64,000 nucleotides of DNA from Gonium pectorale (taxonomy: Eukaryota; Chlorophyta; Chlorophyceae; Chlamydomonadales; Volvocaceae), in NCBI GenBank assembly GCA_001584585.1, contig LSYV01000006.1, positions 846,142-910,141 on the forward strand. Direction: 5' to 3'. Positions within the stretch are counted from its first letter, which is position 1, and the number at the start of each line of letters is the position of its first letter. The position numbers and the translations under genes were made by a program. The notes under the pieces were generated by a model. It did not search any database. It worked only from the letters and a program-made list of their open reading frames with translations, and was not told where the DNA came from. Shown here piece by piece: positions 28,525 to 39,837 of the stretch.

Positions 28525-29140
28525 GCTGTGCCCTCCTGGCGCCGACGACGGTCGAGTCAGCTCTTCAGGTTCTCAGGGCTCCAGGAATCAGCTCTAACAC
28601 GACCACGGCCTCTCACTGGTTGTGGGCGAGCTCCACGGGCTCCGGCCGCTCGGGCGGTCCAACGGCCCAGCACAAGCCAGGCCAAGACTCCGATAAACGG
28701 AAGAAGAATATTAAGGAGTGTAACTTAGATATTTAGGCGAACACGAACCGTTCAGCGCGCCCTCTTTCCTAGCACCTAGGAGTTGTGTTCGGCGAGGAAT
28801 AGCCCAAGTTGTTCACTAAAGCAGAATTGATCACCAAATATATTGCAAAATGAGCAGGGCATGCAGGGGGGAGCCAGGCTTAATTACAAAGGACGGGCCA
28901 CGTCGGACAGAATCCAGGACCCTCCATGCCCTTGCATGCAGCTTGCGACCGATTGTGAACCGCTAATTAACGTGCATCAATTTTATCAATCGTCAGGACT
29001 TTTAACAAGTCCTCCTCGTCCCTCGCGTCTCGGCACATCTCTCGCTTAAGATCCAGACTCAATTTTGACAAGTCCAACCTCATTGTAGCTGATAACATCC
29101 TACGCACCGCCCCACCCGCACCCCCCAGCCCCCACGCACC
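28525..29140. promoter_or_regulatory. Divergent promoter region, OCT-like carrier / methyltransferase
   Basis: Both neighbours start outward from this 616-base spacer, so it holds both promoters and 5' UTRs. The middle (about 28700-29060) is clearly AT-richer than its surroundings. No gene is seen. Confidence 0.5.
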
Positions 29141-31439
29141 ATGGAGCCATCCTTCTGGGATGGACGCTACGGGGAAGAAGAGTTTGTCTACGGGCAGGAG
29201 CCCAATGTGCACGTGCGGCAGGCGGCGACCAAGCACCTGGCGTCGCCCTGCTCCTGCATCGTGGAGCTGGCATGCGGGGAGGGGCGGAACGTTGCGTGGC
29301 TGGCGGCGGTACGGCGCAGCCTTTGTTGGGATAGTCCCTTTGCACCCACGTCCTCGTCTTTCGCCTGCAACCTCTGTACCCTCATTTTGCAGCTACAAAT
29401 ATGAGTCCGCCACTTTACTGTCCCTTAGAGCACCCTCTCTGCCCTTCCGCCTTGCTCCCCCACTCCTCCACTCGCCTCTTCCCTGCTCTCGCTCGTCTCC
29501 ACTCGTTGCCACACCCTTCACCCCCGCAGGCGGGCCACCATGTCATCGCGGTGGATTTCTCGCAGGCGGGTCTCGACAAGACGATGGCCCTCACGACGGC
29601 TCGCGGAGGCGAGGCTGCGGCCGCACGCGTGACGCTGGAACGCGCCGACATCCTCACGTGGCGGCCGCCCGGCGGGCCCGGCAGCGTGGACGCCGTGGTG
29701 CTGAGCTTCTGTCATGTGACGGCGGCGGATCGGCCCGCCTTCATGGCGGCGGTGCGGGACATGCTGCGGCCAGGTGGGTGGCTTGGCGGGTGATGGGCCT
29801 GCTCACCTGAGCTGCTGCCGGCGGGCAGAGTTGAAGGTGTTGCCTGTCTTGAACTGTGTGGGGCGTGCTCCGACCTGCATCGCCGATTCTCCCACTTCTT
29901 CATCAGCGGCCAGTGGGTTACCAGGCCTGCGTGCGCAACCCGCGCCCGTGTTCAGCACCGGCTCCAGCGACCCCATTAAGAAGGACATTCCCTACTTCGA
30001 CCTCGTCATCAGTGCGCATCCGTCCTCGCACTCAGCGCGCTTGCTAGGCGCTTATCTTCGAATCTCGGACGTCCACGTGTGGCTGCTGCCGGTGCGCAAG
30101 ACACTATTAACCGGTATACACGCGTGAGCATGCCCACTGCTCGGTACCCGGTCGCTCGGCCTTACGCTGCCGCACAGAAGCGAATCGGCCCTGCTCATCC
30201 TCTTGCATCTGCATCTACGCCGAATACGTGTGGCCGCAACTATCACACAACGGTGTGCTCAGAGCCTCTTGCCGGGGCAGACACCCTAAACACCCCGCAA
30301 CCAACCCGCCACCACCGACACCAACACCTCCACAACCGGCAACCACGCAAGCCCCCACGCCAACACCTCCCTGTCCGCCCTGACCCGCAGTCCCACGCTT
30401 CCCCCCACACCCACCCACCCACCCATCCACCGTGCACCCCAACGCCCTTGGACATGCTAGCACGTTTTACAGGCCCTCTGCCCTTCCTCTGCGCGCGCCG
30501 TGTGGGATGGGCTCCGTTGACCCAGCCGCTTGCCGCCCCAACCCCTGCAGGGCAGCCATAAGTAGGCTTGAGGTGTGCGCCTGCCCGGTGCCTGGCCTTA
30601 CCTTTTCTGCAGAGCTGCCGTCCCGCCTCTCTGCTGCCACGCAGGCGGGCTGCTGATCCAGGAGGTCTTTCACCCCAACCAGATCCACAAGGGCTACCGG
30701 CCTACCTCTGGCGGGCCGCACGACCCGGGCATGATGGTCACGTTGGAGGTGAGGGGGCTGCGGGCCTGTGGGCAATGTTCCGAAAACCAGGTCCGAGTAA
30801 CCAATTGGATATCCAGGATATAATTGCCGTCTGGCAGTGCGCGTAAGAAGCCTGCGGGCCCTTCGGGCGATTTGCACGGATGGCAGGCACCCTGCCCTAG
30901 GCTGGCGCCATATTCGTGGCGTTTGCGGAGCTGAGACTTGGGAGGGAGTCATCCGGAAAGGGAGGCGCAGACGAAACAGCGATGGATGCCTGGGCGGACC
31001 CGCGGGTCAGGCGGACAGGCGTCAGTCCGCAGTGCATCCCGCTGACGTCTTACGCTGGAAGTGGGCAATGCTGGCTGTGAGTATCGATGCCGTTTGCCGT
31101 CAACATCGCCTGGGGCGTGCTACGTGGCCAAGCACAGTTTGCCCTGGCCTCACCCGCCGGTGTCCCCGTTTCGCACTGCAGGAGCTCCGCGGCCAGCTGG
31201 GTCATCAAGGTGGCACCGAGCTGGAGGGAGAAGAGCTCGAGTACGTCCTGCAGGTGCGCGGGCTCAGGGCTGGTTTTGTGGCTTCACGGGGAACACCGGC
31301 TCCGCCTCATTGTGGGCTTCGGGACCCGCTGCTGCTGCTGCTGGCCGACCTAGCCTCTTCCTGCTGCTGGTCCCCGCAGGAGGGCCGGCTGCACTCCGGG
31401 CTGGGAGCCGTGACGCGCTACGTGTGGCGCAAGGCGTGA
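29141..31439 (+). CDS. Class I SAM-dependent methyltransferase, about 215 residues
   Basis: Rossmann-fold methyltransferase using S-adenosylmethionine; substrate unknown. Exons in phase (216 codons): 29141-29308, 29530-29773, 30645-30748, 31182-31253, 31380-31439. The N-terminus reads SFWDGRYGEEEFVYG, a start common in small bacterial-type (TehB-like) methyltransferases. Motif I is VELACGEGRN, and the acidic end of strand 2 is in VIAVDFS. Motif IV is DAVVLSFCH, then LRPGGLLIQEVF. The C-terminal part is short and ends TRYVWRKA. There is no transit peptide or membrane segment, so it is probably cytosolic. Start ATG 29141 sits in a good context after a C/A-rich leader. Confidence 0.88.
30400..30435. 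repeat. Intronic CCCA-type microsatellite
   Basis: Run of ccca/ccat units in a long C/A-rich part of methyltransferase intron 2. Confidence 0.65.
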
Positions 31440-31635
31440 GCCGTATTCGCGAGCTCTGCCCTTACCCTCGCAGACAAGCGCTCCTGGCGGGGCGCATTAT
31501 GACTGAATGCTGGATCCTTTTTGGCGCCGATTGTCCACTGACTGACATGTGGGCAGTGCTATGCCATTTTGCTCGCATCATAAGATACGGGGTTGTGCGA
31601 TGGCCGTGCTGGTGCCCCTCACGCTGTGATACAGA

Positions 31636-31640
31636 TGTAA
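31636..31640 (+). promoter_or_regulatory. TGTAA polyadenylation signal, methyltransferase gene
   Basis: About 200 bases after the stop codon, a typical distance for volvocine genes. Confidence 0.6.
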
Positions 31641-32561
31641 GCGCTGGTAACGGCGTGCGGGTATTGTGAACATGTATCACTCATTTGTTGGTCTGACCAA
31701 CATGTTGTTGACTTAACCAACGTGTCTAAACAGCCACTTTTATGCTTGCGCGAGGAACTCTTTGTTGCTTGAGGAGTTCCGGAGGCAGCGATCCGGGCAA
31801 GTGCACATGTACATGAGCGCATTGAACTCTAGCTCAGCACAGCCGGTTGCTCACGGCGCAATGCAGATATGCGCGTTGGAGAGCCGTGGCGTGTGCGTCG
31901 ATCACGCGGTCTTTGTGAGGATTCATAAGAGTCCCTTGTGAGGACGAGTCTGCTCGTATGGGGTGGTAGAGCGATGCAGAGAGCCCGACCGCCCGATGCC
32001 GGCCCCTGCCGACTCGTCCCCAGGGTGCGGCCGTGCTAGCCCTTGGCCGAAACCCAGGCTGCGGACCTCAGAATGCGGTCTTGGCTCCGGCTGCATCTGC
32101 GGCGTGTAAGATAAGGGCGTAAACGAAAATACGAGACCATTCGAACTGAGGAACCCCTGCGACGTGTGAGCCGGGAAGGTTTAAACCCAGTGAACCCGTC
32201 CCTGCGGACTGGCTCCGCTGGTCATGTGTATGTGACGGCTTGGCATCCCGTGGGTTTTCAGGCGGTTTTCTGCATGGGTCGGCGCCGTTGTATGTCGGAA
32301 CTCGTTAGGAGTACCCCGACATGGGCAGAAGGCAAAGCACCGATATCACGGCATATCGCCGTACGCTGTACCTGCTGTACTCGCTGGGCCGTCCAACTCT
32401 CCAACAGTCGTTGCCTGCACACCATATATTACATGGCTTACAAGCTTTGCAAGGATGAAGGTACTTGGCAGGGGCTGCCCTCGTAAGGGACCTCGACACC
32501 TGTGATCTGTAACGTAAAGCACCATTCGGCATCGACGCCGTGGATACATAGCAGTGTACTT
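31641..32561. other. Spacer and 5' region of the ankyrin-type gene
   Basis: No coding signature. Probably the promoter and 5' UTR of the next gene. Confidence 0.5.
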
Positions 32562-34874
32562 ATGCAGTCGGAAATGGGCGTATCTGAGCAACCGCATAAG
32601 GTTTGGACTGTGCGCGAGGTGGTCGAGTCCGTTGCCGAGTTCATGGAGCCCAACGAGGTCGCCTGCTCGCTGCGGCCCGTCAACAAGTTTACGGCTGATG
32701 TGCTTAGCAAGCACAAGGTCGTGCGGCTGTCGAAGCCCGCCCCGACGCACGCATTCTCCAAGCACTGGAGCGACCGCAGCGTTCAGCGGCGCATGAGCGT
32801 CAAGCAGCGCCGCGACCTCGTACGGCTGACTGCCAGCTCGGGGAGCACTGCAAACCTTCAAGTCGCTCTTGACGACGTCGGTTGCCTCGCCGGTTTGGAG
32901 ACGGCCATGGCAGCAGCCGCATCGTTTGGACACCTGGAGGCATGCAAGCTCCTTCACGACCACGGCTGCGCCTGCGACGCAGCTGCTCTGGCGGCCGCGG
33001 CGCGCACGGGCCGGCTCGACGTCGTCCAGTGGATGCTGCTGTCGGCCGGCTGTCCGTTCAGCCTGCAGTCGCTTGAGGCGGGAGCCGCGGCGGGCCACGA
33101 CGCGGTCTGTGACTGGATAATCTCCATCGCCCCCTGCTCTGAGGGCGAAGGCGGGGCCGAGAGCGTCCCCAAGGCCTCGGTCGCCGCTGCGGCAGCCGCT
33201 TCCGGAGGCCACGTCGCCCTGATGGAACGGCTGCTGTCCCAGCAGCAATTTACAGCTCCGGTTTCGGGTCCCGAGTCCGGATCGGATTCGAAGCTGCCGG
33301 ACATGGCCTCCTGCGCCATCCTTCTCCGCGGCGTGGCCGAGGGCTGCGACCTGGGGACCCTCGAGTGGCTGCACCAGGTCTGGCTGGACAACCGGACAGA
33401 CGCCGCCGCACAGCCGCAGCAGGGACCGCCGCCGCTGGCGGAGCAGGACCAGCCGCCGCCGCCGCAGGAGGAGCCTGGCGCAGGCCCGCAGCAAGCTCAG
33501 GTGCAGCTGCCGGCCGCCGCGCAGGAGGCGATTATAGCGGCGGCGGCCCGCAGCCGCACGGCAGACTGGGCCGCCAAGCTGGAATGGCTGCTGGGGCGCG
33601 GCTATCCGCGCGCCGCCGTCGCCTGGATCGCCGCCACGTCGGCGGCAGAGGACGCGTCGGAGGTGCTCGCGCGCTTCGCCTGGTTGAAGGAACGCGACTT
33701 TCCGCGGCTTCGCAGCCTGGGGCCGACGATCGCCCGGCTTCACACCAGCCGGGCTGCGGAGTTTATGTCCTTCTTCGAGCGGCGCGAGCCGATGCTCGCA
33801 CGCGAGGCGGAGCGGCTCGCGTGCGTCGCCGGCGATGTAGCGGCGCTGCAGGCGCTGCACGCGGAGGGCGTGGAAGTTCACGACGTCAGGAACCTGCGCC
33901 AGCTGGCGGCGAGCGGCAGCGTGGCGGGGATGGCCTGGATGCTAGGGCCGGTGCAGGCAGCGCGGGCGGCAAGGCTGGCACGCATGGCGGCGGCGGAGGA
34001 GGAGGCACGGGCGGCTGGCCGGTCGCCGCCGAGGTATAAATCGAGCGTGGAGCCGGTGCTGTCAAAGGAGTTGTTCGCGGCGGGCGCTAGGTCGGGCAGC
34101 ATGGAGGTGCTGGAGTGGCTGCACGAGCGCGGCTGCGAGTGGGACGCGGCTACGTTCGTGGCGGTGGCGGGGAGCGGCCTGGCGGAGGCGCTGGACTGGC
34201 TGGTGGAGCGGGGCTGCCCCATCGGGGTAAGGCGGACGCCGTGCCCCACCGGCGCTTGCGGGAGCTCCATGCCGTACGCCTGCATCCGCTCGGCGTCTGC
34301 TCACCACCTCCCATGCCACGCCATGCCATGCCATGCGGGGTGGAAGCGAGGGGGCCGCTTCCCTGGCTCCAGCCCGACCTGCGGGTTCCTGCAAGCTCCC
34401 AGCATGCGGCCTGACGCGGGATGCCATGAGATTCTCTTACCGCCGCCCATAGCCATCTGCTTGATCGTCCCCAATGTCGCCTATGTCGCGAACCCCGTCC
34501 CTGCCCTCCTCACTTGCCTCCCCGCTCCCCGGTCGCGGCCCTGAGCTCGACAGGACGACGGCGAGGCCTACGTGCAGGCCGCTGGCAACGGCGACATGGC
34601 GACCCTGGAGGAGCTGCGCCGCCTGGGCTGCCCCTGGGGCCCACACGGCCGGGCCTTCACCGGCGCGGCCGCCTTCGCCGGCCCGCTTCCCGCGATGCAG
34701 TGGCTGCTGCAGGCGGGCTGCCCCGTAGACTGGCGTAAAGCGGAGGCGGCGGCGGCGCTGCGGAGGCGCCGGCCGGACGTGCTGGCGTGGATCCGGGAGC
34801 AGCGCGGCCCCGCAGCGGCTGCGCCGGGGCCGTCCGGAGGAGACGCTGCAGCGGACGAGCTGGAGCGCCGGTAG
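32562..34874 (+). CDS. F-box-like / ankyrin-type repeat protein, about 661 residues
   Basis: Probable protein-interaction adaptor. Two exons in phase: 32562-34226 and 34554-34874. The first 55 or so residues (VREVVESVAEFMEPNEVACSL and following) look like a degenerate F-box helix. They are followed by many helical repeats of about 30 residues with cores such as GHLEACKLLHDHGC, RLDVVQWMLLSAGCP and SMEVLEWLHERGC. This WL..GCP style is common in large ankyrin-like families of volvocine algae. A Gln/Pro-rich linker interrupts the repeats near residues 285-330. The start is the first ATG in the open frame, with a second at 32574. If the F-box is real it would recruit substrates to an SCF ubiquitin ligase; that is inference. 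Confidence 0.85.
34311..34338. repeat. Intronic CCATG repeat
   Basis: About five ccatg/ccacg units inside the single intron (34227-34553) of the ankyrin-type gene. Confidence 0.7.
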
Positions 34875-35287
34875 GGCAGGGTAGGGTGCGCGCCGCGCAC
34901 TGCGCCCGTGGCTTAGGCCTTGACGCTCTGCCTCCCTGCTTACTTGGCGCCTGCTTGATTGGCACCCGATGTTGACTCAGCACGCGGCCGTACGAGACGT
35001 ACTCGCCGCAGTGCATAGACACGGCACCGCCGCTGCGTTCCACTCGCCCCAAGTGCGACACACGCACTGGCCCGCACTAGCTGACCTTGCGTGTCGGCTC
35101 ACTTCACCGGCCAAGCGTGCATCCGCGCCGTTCGGGCGCCATTCGGGCCCCCTTGCCTTCACAGCCTTGCGCCGCCTTTCGTGCTACTGCCCCGCCTTGA
35201 AGAGGGGTCTCGAATTGTACGCGCAGCAACAACCGCAGAAAGCCTTCCGTGCTCGTTACCCAGAAACAAAGTGTCCTTGTTGCTTTG
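34875..35287. other. Short spacer between ankyrin-type gene and next gene
   Basis: Roughly 410 bases that must hold the 3' UTR of one gene and the promoter of the next. A frame with two CxxC-like Cys (about 35265-35280) is open here but has no family resemblance. Confidence 0.4.
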
Positions 35288-36805
35288 ATGACCTCGGCAC
35301 TGCTGAAACCAACAGCCATCATCATGCTGGTGACGAGCCGTGTCATGCGCCCCTTGTCCTGCGCAATGCGCTGCAGGGACATCGCTGATGCTCTTCAGCC
35401 CGTGAGCCCTGAGGCGTCCGAGCGCAACGTGGTGATTGTCGACAACGGTGGCACGCCCTTCCTCGTACGGATCTCGTACGCGGCTCAACTGGCGACCGTC
35501 TACCGGTCCCGCTACATCAGCCCGGAGGAGAGCGACGACTCGGAGGCGATGTTCACGTTCCGCTTCCAGCGGGTGTTTGTTGGGCTGGACCCACGAGAGC
35601 GCGAGGTAGGTTGCTGTCACAAGACCGTCACCAGGATCGCCCACTTGCCAGCTCGCGTACAGGCGCAGAGGCTGGGGCGCTTCTGGCAATCGGGCCGTTG
35701 AGCGGGTTGTTGACGTGCAGTGTCGAACGCCCCTTTCCTCCTGGCTCCATTGCTTGTCTGCGGGCGCTGGGTGTTGACTGTGCTACCGTACCCAAAGGCG
35801 AAGAAGCGCATGGCGCTTTCCGGCACTGTTACCCGCGCCCTGGTCCGTTAGCTTCTAGCCCACGTGTGGCTGATTGCATTCACAGGATGAAAATGCTCCT
35901 AATGCCCTTGCCCGGCCGCAGGAGCTGGCTGCTTCCGAGACGGACGGCGGCAGTGGTGCCGCCGCGAGCGGCAGCGGCGCTGCTGTCACGGCGTCGTCGG
36001 CGCCCGCCAGGAAGGTTTGGTGGTACGGCGGGAACTCCGTGCTGATCCACCTGGGAGGCCGGCGCTACGTGTACGTCGGATCTATGATCTTTGCCTTCAC
36101 GGCCCTGGACGAGATTGTCGACTACGTCAGCACAATGGGGAACTCCGCCGTACCGTACCCGTTTGCGATCGGCACGAACAACGCCTACTGCCTACTGGAG
36201 GCGACGTACCTCCCGGACCACGTCTTAGAGCGCTACAGGTGCGTGATCGGTGCTCAATCGGCCGGCCCGGCATCTAGCGCGCCTCTGTCTGTCTGCTCTG
36301 TTGGTGGAGGGTACTACTGCTGCGTGAGCACCATTCGCACAGGCTTGCCTTGAGGGCCTTCACCTCTCCGAGGAGGCGCGGGAGGTGTGTTGGCAGGGGA
36401 TAGGCGTGCCGTGAGGCAGCGCGATTGCGTCTCTTGCGGGCCTCCGAATCCGCACCTTGGCGCCCTCTGACGGCCCCGTCCCCGACTTGTCCCCGTCTCC
36501 CTCGCGCCTCGGTTACCCGGCGTGGCTCCGCGGTCCTCCTCTGTGCTCAAACGCTCGTCCGGCGCCTGCTCCCGGGGCGCCTACGACCAAACATTGCTTT
36601 GCACACGTTCACGTACGGCAGTGCCAAGGAACGGGAGGATCCGTACACCGTGCTGTACGGCAGCGAGCTCAACCGGTGGCTGCCTGGCGCCGACCCGCAC
36701 GCGGGACCGTTCCCCGAAAACAGCATGACCAGCCAGCAGTGGGCGAGGCAGCTGCCGCTTCCGGGTCTCAACATGCTGGCGAAGCGGCCCATGTGGGGGT
36801 GGTGA
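35288..36805 (+). CDS. Unknown protein, possible large-DNA-virus-type family
   Basis: Three exons close in phase to 272 residues: 35288-35605, 35922-36238, 36622-36805. After a short N-terminus it reads NVVIVDNGGTPFLVRI, then FRFQRVFVGLDP. A Ser/Ala-rich linker follows, then GGNSVLIHLGGRRYVYVG with IFAF, NSAVPYPFAIGTNNAYCL and DPYTVLYG. I associate this order (DNG..PF.V, GNS.L....YVYIG, VPYP.A) with uncharacterised proteins of giant algal viruses, from memory and unverified. No catalytic motif, membrane segment or signal is seen. Introns and GC-rich codons show it is expressed as a host-type gene if it was acquired. The start is uncertain, as several ATGs lie in the first 30 codons. The last acceptor (36621) has a weak pyrimidine tract. 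Confidence 0.6.
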
Positions 36806-39800
36806 AGACTCGTCGGTATGCCATGCGCGCGGAATGTTATGACCGGGAAGCCGCGTTCAACAACATGCTATGGCTCCATTTTGTTTCGGTGCCTGCGCCT
36901 ATGCCAAGTGGTATGTGGCATTGTTGCGGCCGGCTGTGGGTATAAGTAGGGGTTCCTTTGAACACCACGGGCGTGCGGCGAGCACGTTGGCGCGTTGGCC
37001 AGCGGCCCACGTCTCATGTTGTGTTGTCAGTAGGGCGAGCGCTCTTATAGGCGCCTGGCGCTGAGTGAATGTGACGCTCTGTGTTTGCGGGGCACCTTGT
37101 TTACATGCATGGCTGTCAAATGGACCATCACCGCCCGCGCGCCGGGGTACGCCGCTCCCTCTCGCCGCTTTGCCAGCCCAGCTGCGATACGGTAGTATCG
37201 GCTCCTCCGGCCGCTGCATCCACATTGCACCCAAGTCGCCCTGCTGCACGGCGTGAGCTACGGCCGGGCAGTGCGAGTGTGAGTGTGAGTGCGTGCAGGG
37301 CCGGTCCTAAGGGCGCATGGTGTCAGCGGTGGGTGTCGCCCAACTGGCCCGGCATGTCTGCAGGCCGGCACGGCCGGGGGACACCGTGGTGGGGCTACGC
37401 ATAGGGGGATAGGGCTGTGCAGGGTTGCATGTGATGAGTGGCAGTTCAACCGTGCCGCTTTAACAACGCTGTGCCTGTGCATAGCTGTTCGGTAGTACGT
37501 TCTGTAGTACCGATATGATGAGCCGTCGTTCAGGCGTATGAGAGGTGAGGCCGCCAGTCTCTTCCTCGCGTTGGGACGCTTGCGATTAGTGGCATCCGGA
37601 CAGTAGGCGGCGGTATGAGTTCGGCGCGCACGTGTGTGCTTCGCGGCCCTGCTACCCATCGCGGTTGTTGCTGTCCCGAGAAATGCCCAGCGATGTACGC
37701 ACCGACACATCCCAGGGTGGCGGACGCATGCTGCAGCCTGCCTGGCGCGAAGCCCTGTTCGAACCACGCTACACGAACTTTGATCTTGCCTACACGGGTT
37801 TTCAGAGGGCTTTGGTGTTCTCCCGTTATTGTATCCGACTTCCGGGTGGGAGAGTTTACCCACAGTTTGTTTTGTGCATTGGAGCGTCCGTTTGCGGTCT
37901 TGTGGCTCCTGCTGGCTGTGTTGTTGCATGGGATATGGTACCCCTGGAGCTGTGAGCATGGGCGCGGCTGCCCAGTGCTGCACTCGTGCAGCTGTGATCG
38001 CTGCATAGCACTGCGTCATGATGGCGACCGGATTATGCGCCGACGCATCAGTGGCGTCGCCCTGTCGGCAAATTTCAAATGGCTCGGTTGGTCCCACTGG
38101 ATACCATCGGATTTGCTCGCGCCGTGGTCGCGGCACTCGCCTCGGCTTGATTCTTACAACATGCCGCCGGCTCTACTTCGCTCCCGTAGATGTGAATACC
38201 GTACTGTACCGCCTGTTCATGATCCGCCGGCTGGTAGTCGTCGCGCCCCCTCCCGTCAGCGCAGCCGCGTGTGGGCCCTGCGACTCGGCTCAGCCGTGCA
38301 CCGTTTGCTTTGGCTGCGGACTTGCGCGCACGGGCGCCGCCCATTCTGCCTCCACGAATCTTTGAGCGTCGTTTGAGTTGATAATGTGTAGAAGCCCATC
38401 TCATGCGATTATTCTGCATGTATGGTACCTCCTGTTCCGCAGCTTGGTGGTGTTAGACCTGTGCCTTCCCCCGCCCGCTTTCACTGGGAATATGCGATGT
38501 CCTTGCCTGATTTTGTTGCTAAGTCACGGTCCTCTCACGTCATCGGCACGCTAGCTTCCGAACTGGTTTCCCCGGTTGGCCCTTGTACATCCCATCTTCC
38601 GACGCACATCACACGCTACACATGATACTGTGTCCGCTCGTCCTGGCTTGGTTGCTACGCTGCTTCGGTTCGCAATGTCCTATGCGCTTTGTTCCGTCTA
38701 CACTTATTGCTATGCCTACGATAAGCAGTTGCCTGTCATGTCTTGCTGGTTGCAGTCCGTCTGGTTCGGCTGCCTTGCTCGCTATGGCTCTCTACGCGCT
38801 TATTGCGTCCCATCTGCCTGGCCGCATGGTGCCTTGCTGATCGGCAGCTACCGGTTGGCTTGGCGCTGGTTAACCCCTGAGTTATCGATTGCATAACATC
38901 CTTGCGCTGTTTGCCGTGCGCAACGCCGTGCCGGAACAGCCGGTGTTTACAGCCCCGTCTGCTTTAAATGGATGGAACGCGCATTGAGATGTCTCTTTGA
39001 TAATTCCATTTGCAGTAAGGGCATGGCAGGATGGAACGAAGGCTACCTGTTCAGTTACGTTACTTGCTGGTGCTGGAACCATAAGTATCGGATATGTGGC
39101 GCACGCTTCCCACGGGGCAGGGGCTAAGCCCGCGCATGCCCCTGTGGCACACCCGCCACACACTGTCAGACCCGCACGACCCGCGGGACACCAGCGGGAC
39201 ACCAAGAGCCGAGGCCGTGTGCCACAAGGCCATCCAGGGCAGGATTACGCAGGAGGGCTGCAAGAAATGTTGATCTTCATAGAATGTGCTGTGTGCCCGA
39301 CCTTTCTCGAACCCTATCGGAAGTTGTCCACTGCTTCTTCCAAAGCAATACAGATGTATGTCTTCCAACCTTAAGACTCCAGCCTTAATAGCCTCTTTAG
39401 CAGAGCTCCGGTATGCGCTTCGGCATTTTTGAGTGCTATGCTTGCAGGGCAGCTTCCAACATTCATTGTGCAACATTGTTACTTGGTTATCACGCAGCGG
39501 TCCCAGAACTACAAAGGAACGGTAACGCGCGGGAAACGTACGACATGCTTGCTATCCACCATTCCTTCCAACCCCAAATGAGTACAGGTGCCGCGCAGTG
39601 CTTTCCGCTTCTTGACGCGCAAAATTTTAAGCCTTGCAGAACGGCGTGACTGGCCCTGGCTCACCGGGCGCTCCACTTCCAGTTTGCTTTGGTTAGGGCG
39701 CATTTCGTCATTACTGTAGGCCCTTGGAGGGAGCAGCGAAGACCTTGTTCTTCCTACTATAACTAGTTGTGGCGTTACGAGGGCACGTGGGCCTTAAAAG

Positions 39801-39837
39801 ACCAGACCATTAAGCGGGCGCTGGACAGAGCGCTCGC
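36806..39837. other. 3-kb region without a recognisable gene
   Basis: Frames here are short or overlap on both strands and carry no domain. Base composition is less GC-biased than in the genes, with T-rich stretches around 38400-38900. A GTGAGT run occurs near 37268-37290. No tRNA, rRNA or transposase signature is seen. Confidence 0.5.

Noticed and set aside
32346..33881. A 511-codon minus-strand frame
   Set aside because: Shadow of the ankyrin-type exon; Arg/Leu/Gly-rich composition with no motif.
37750..37770. Second tRNA-like string (ctgttcgaaccac)
   Set aside because: Flanks do not fold into a cloverleaf.
37258..38136. A 292-codon minus-strand frame in an empty region
   Set aside because: Overlaps an equally long plus-strand frame and resembles no family; typical of GC-rich spacer.
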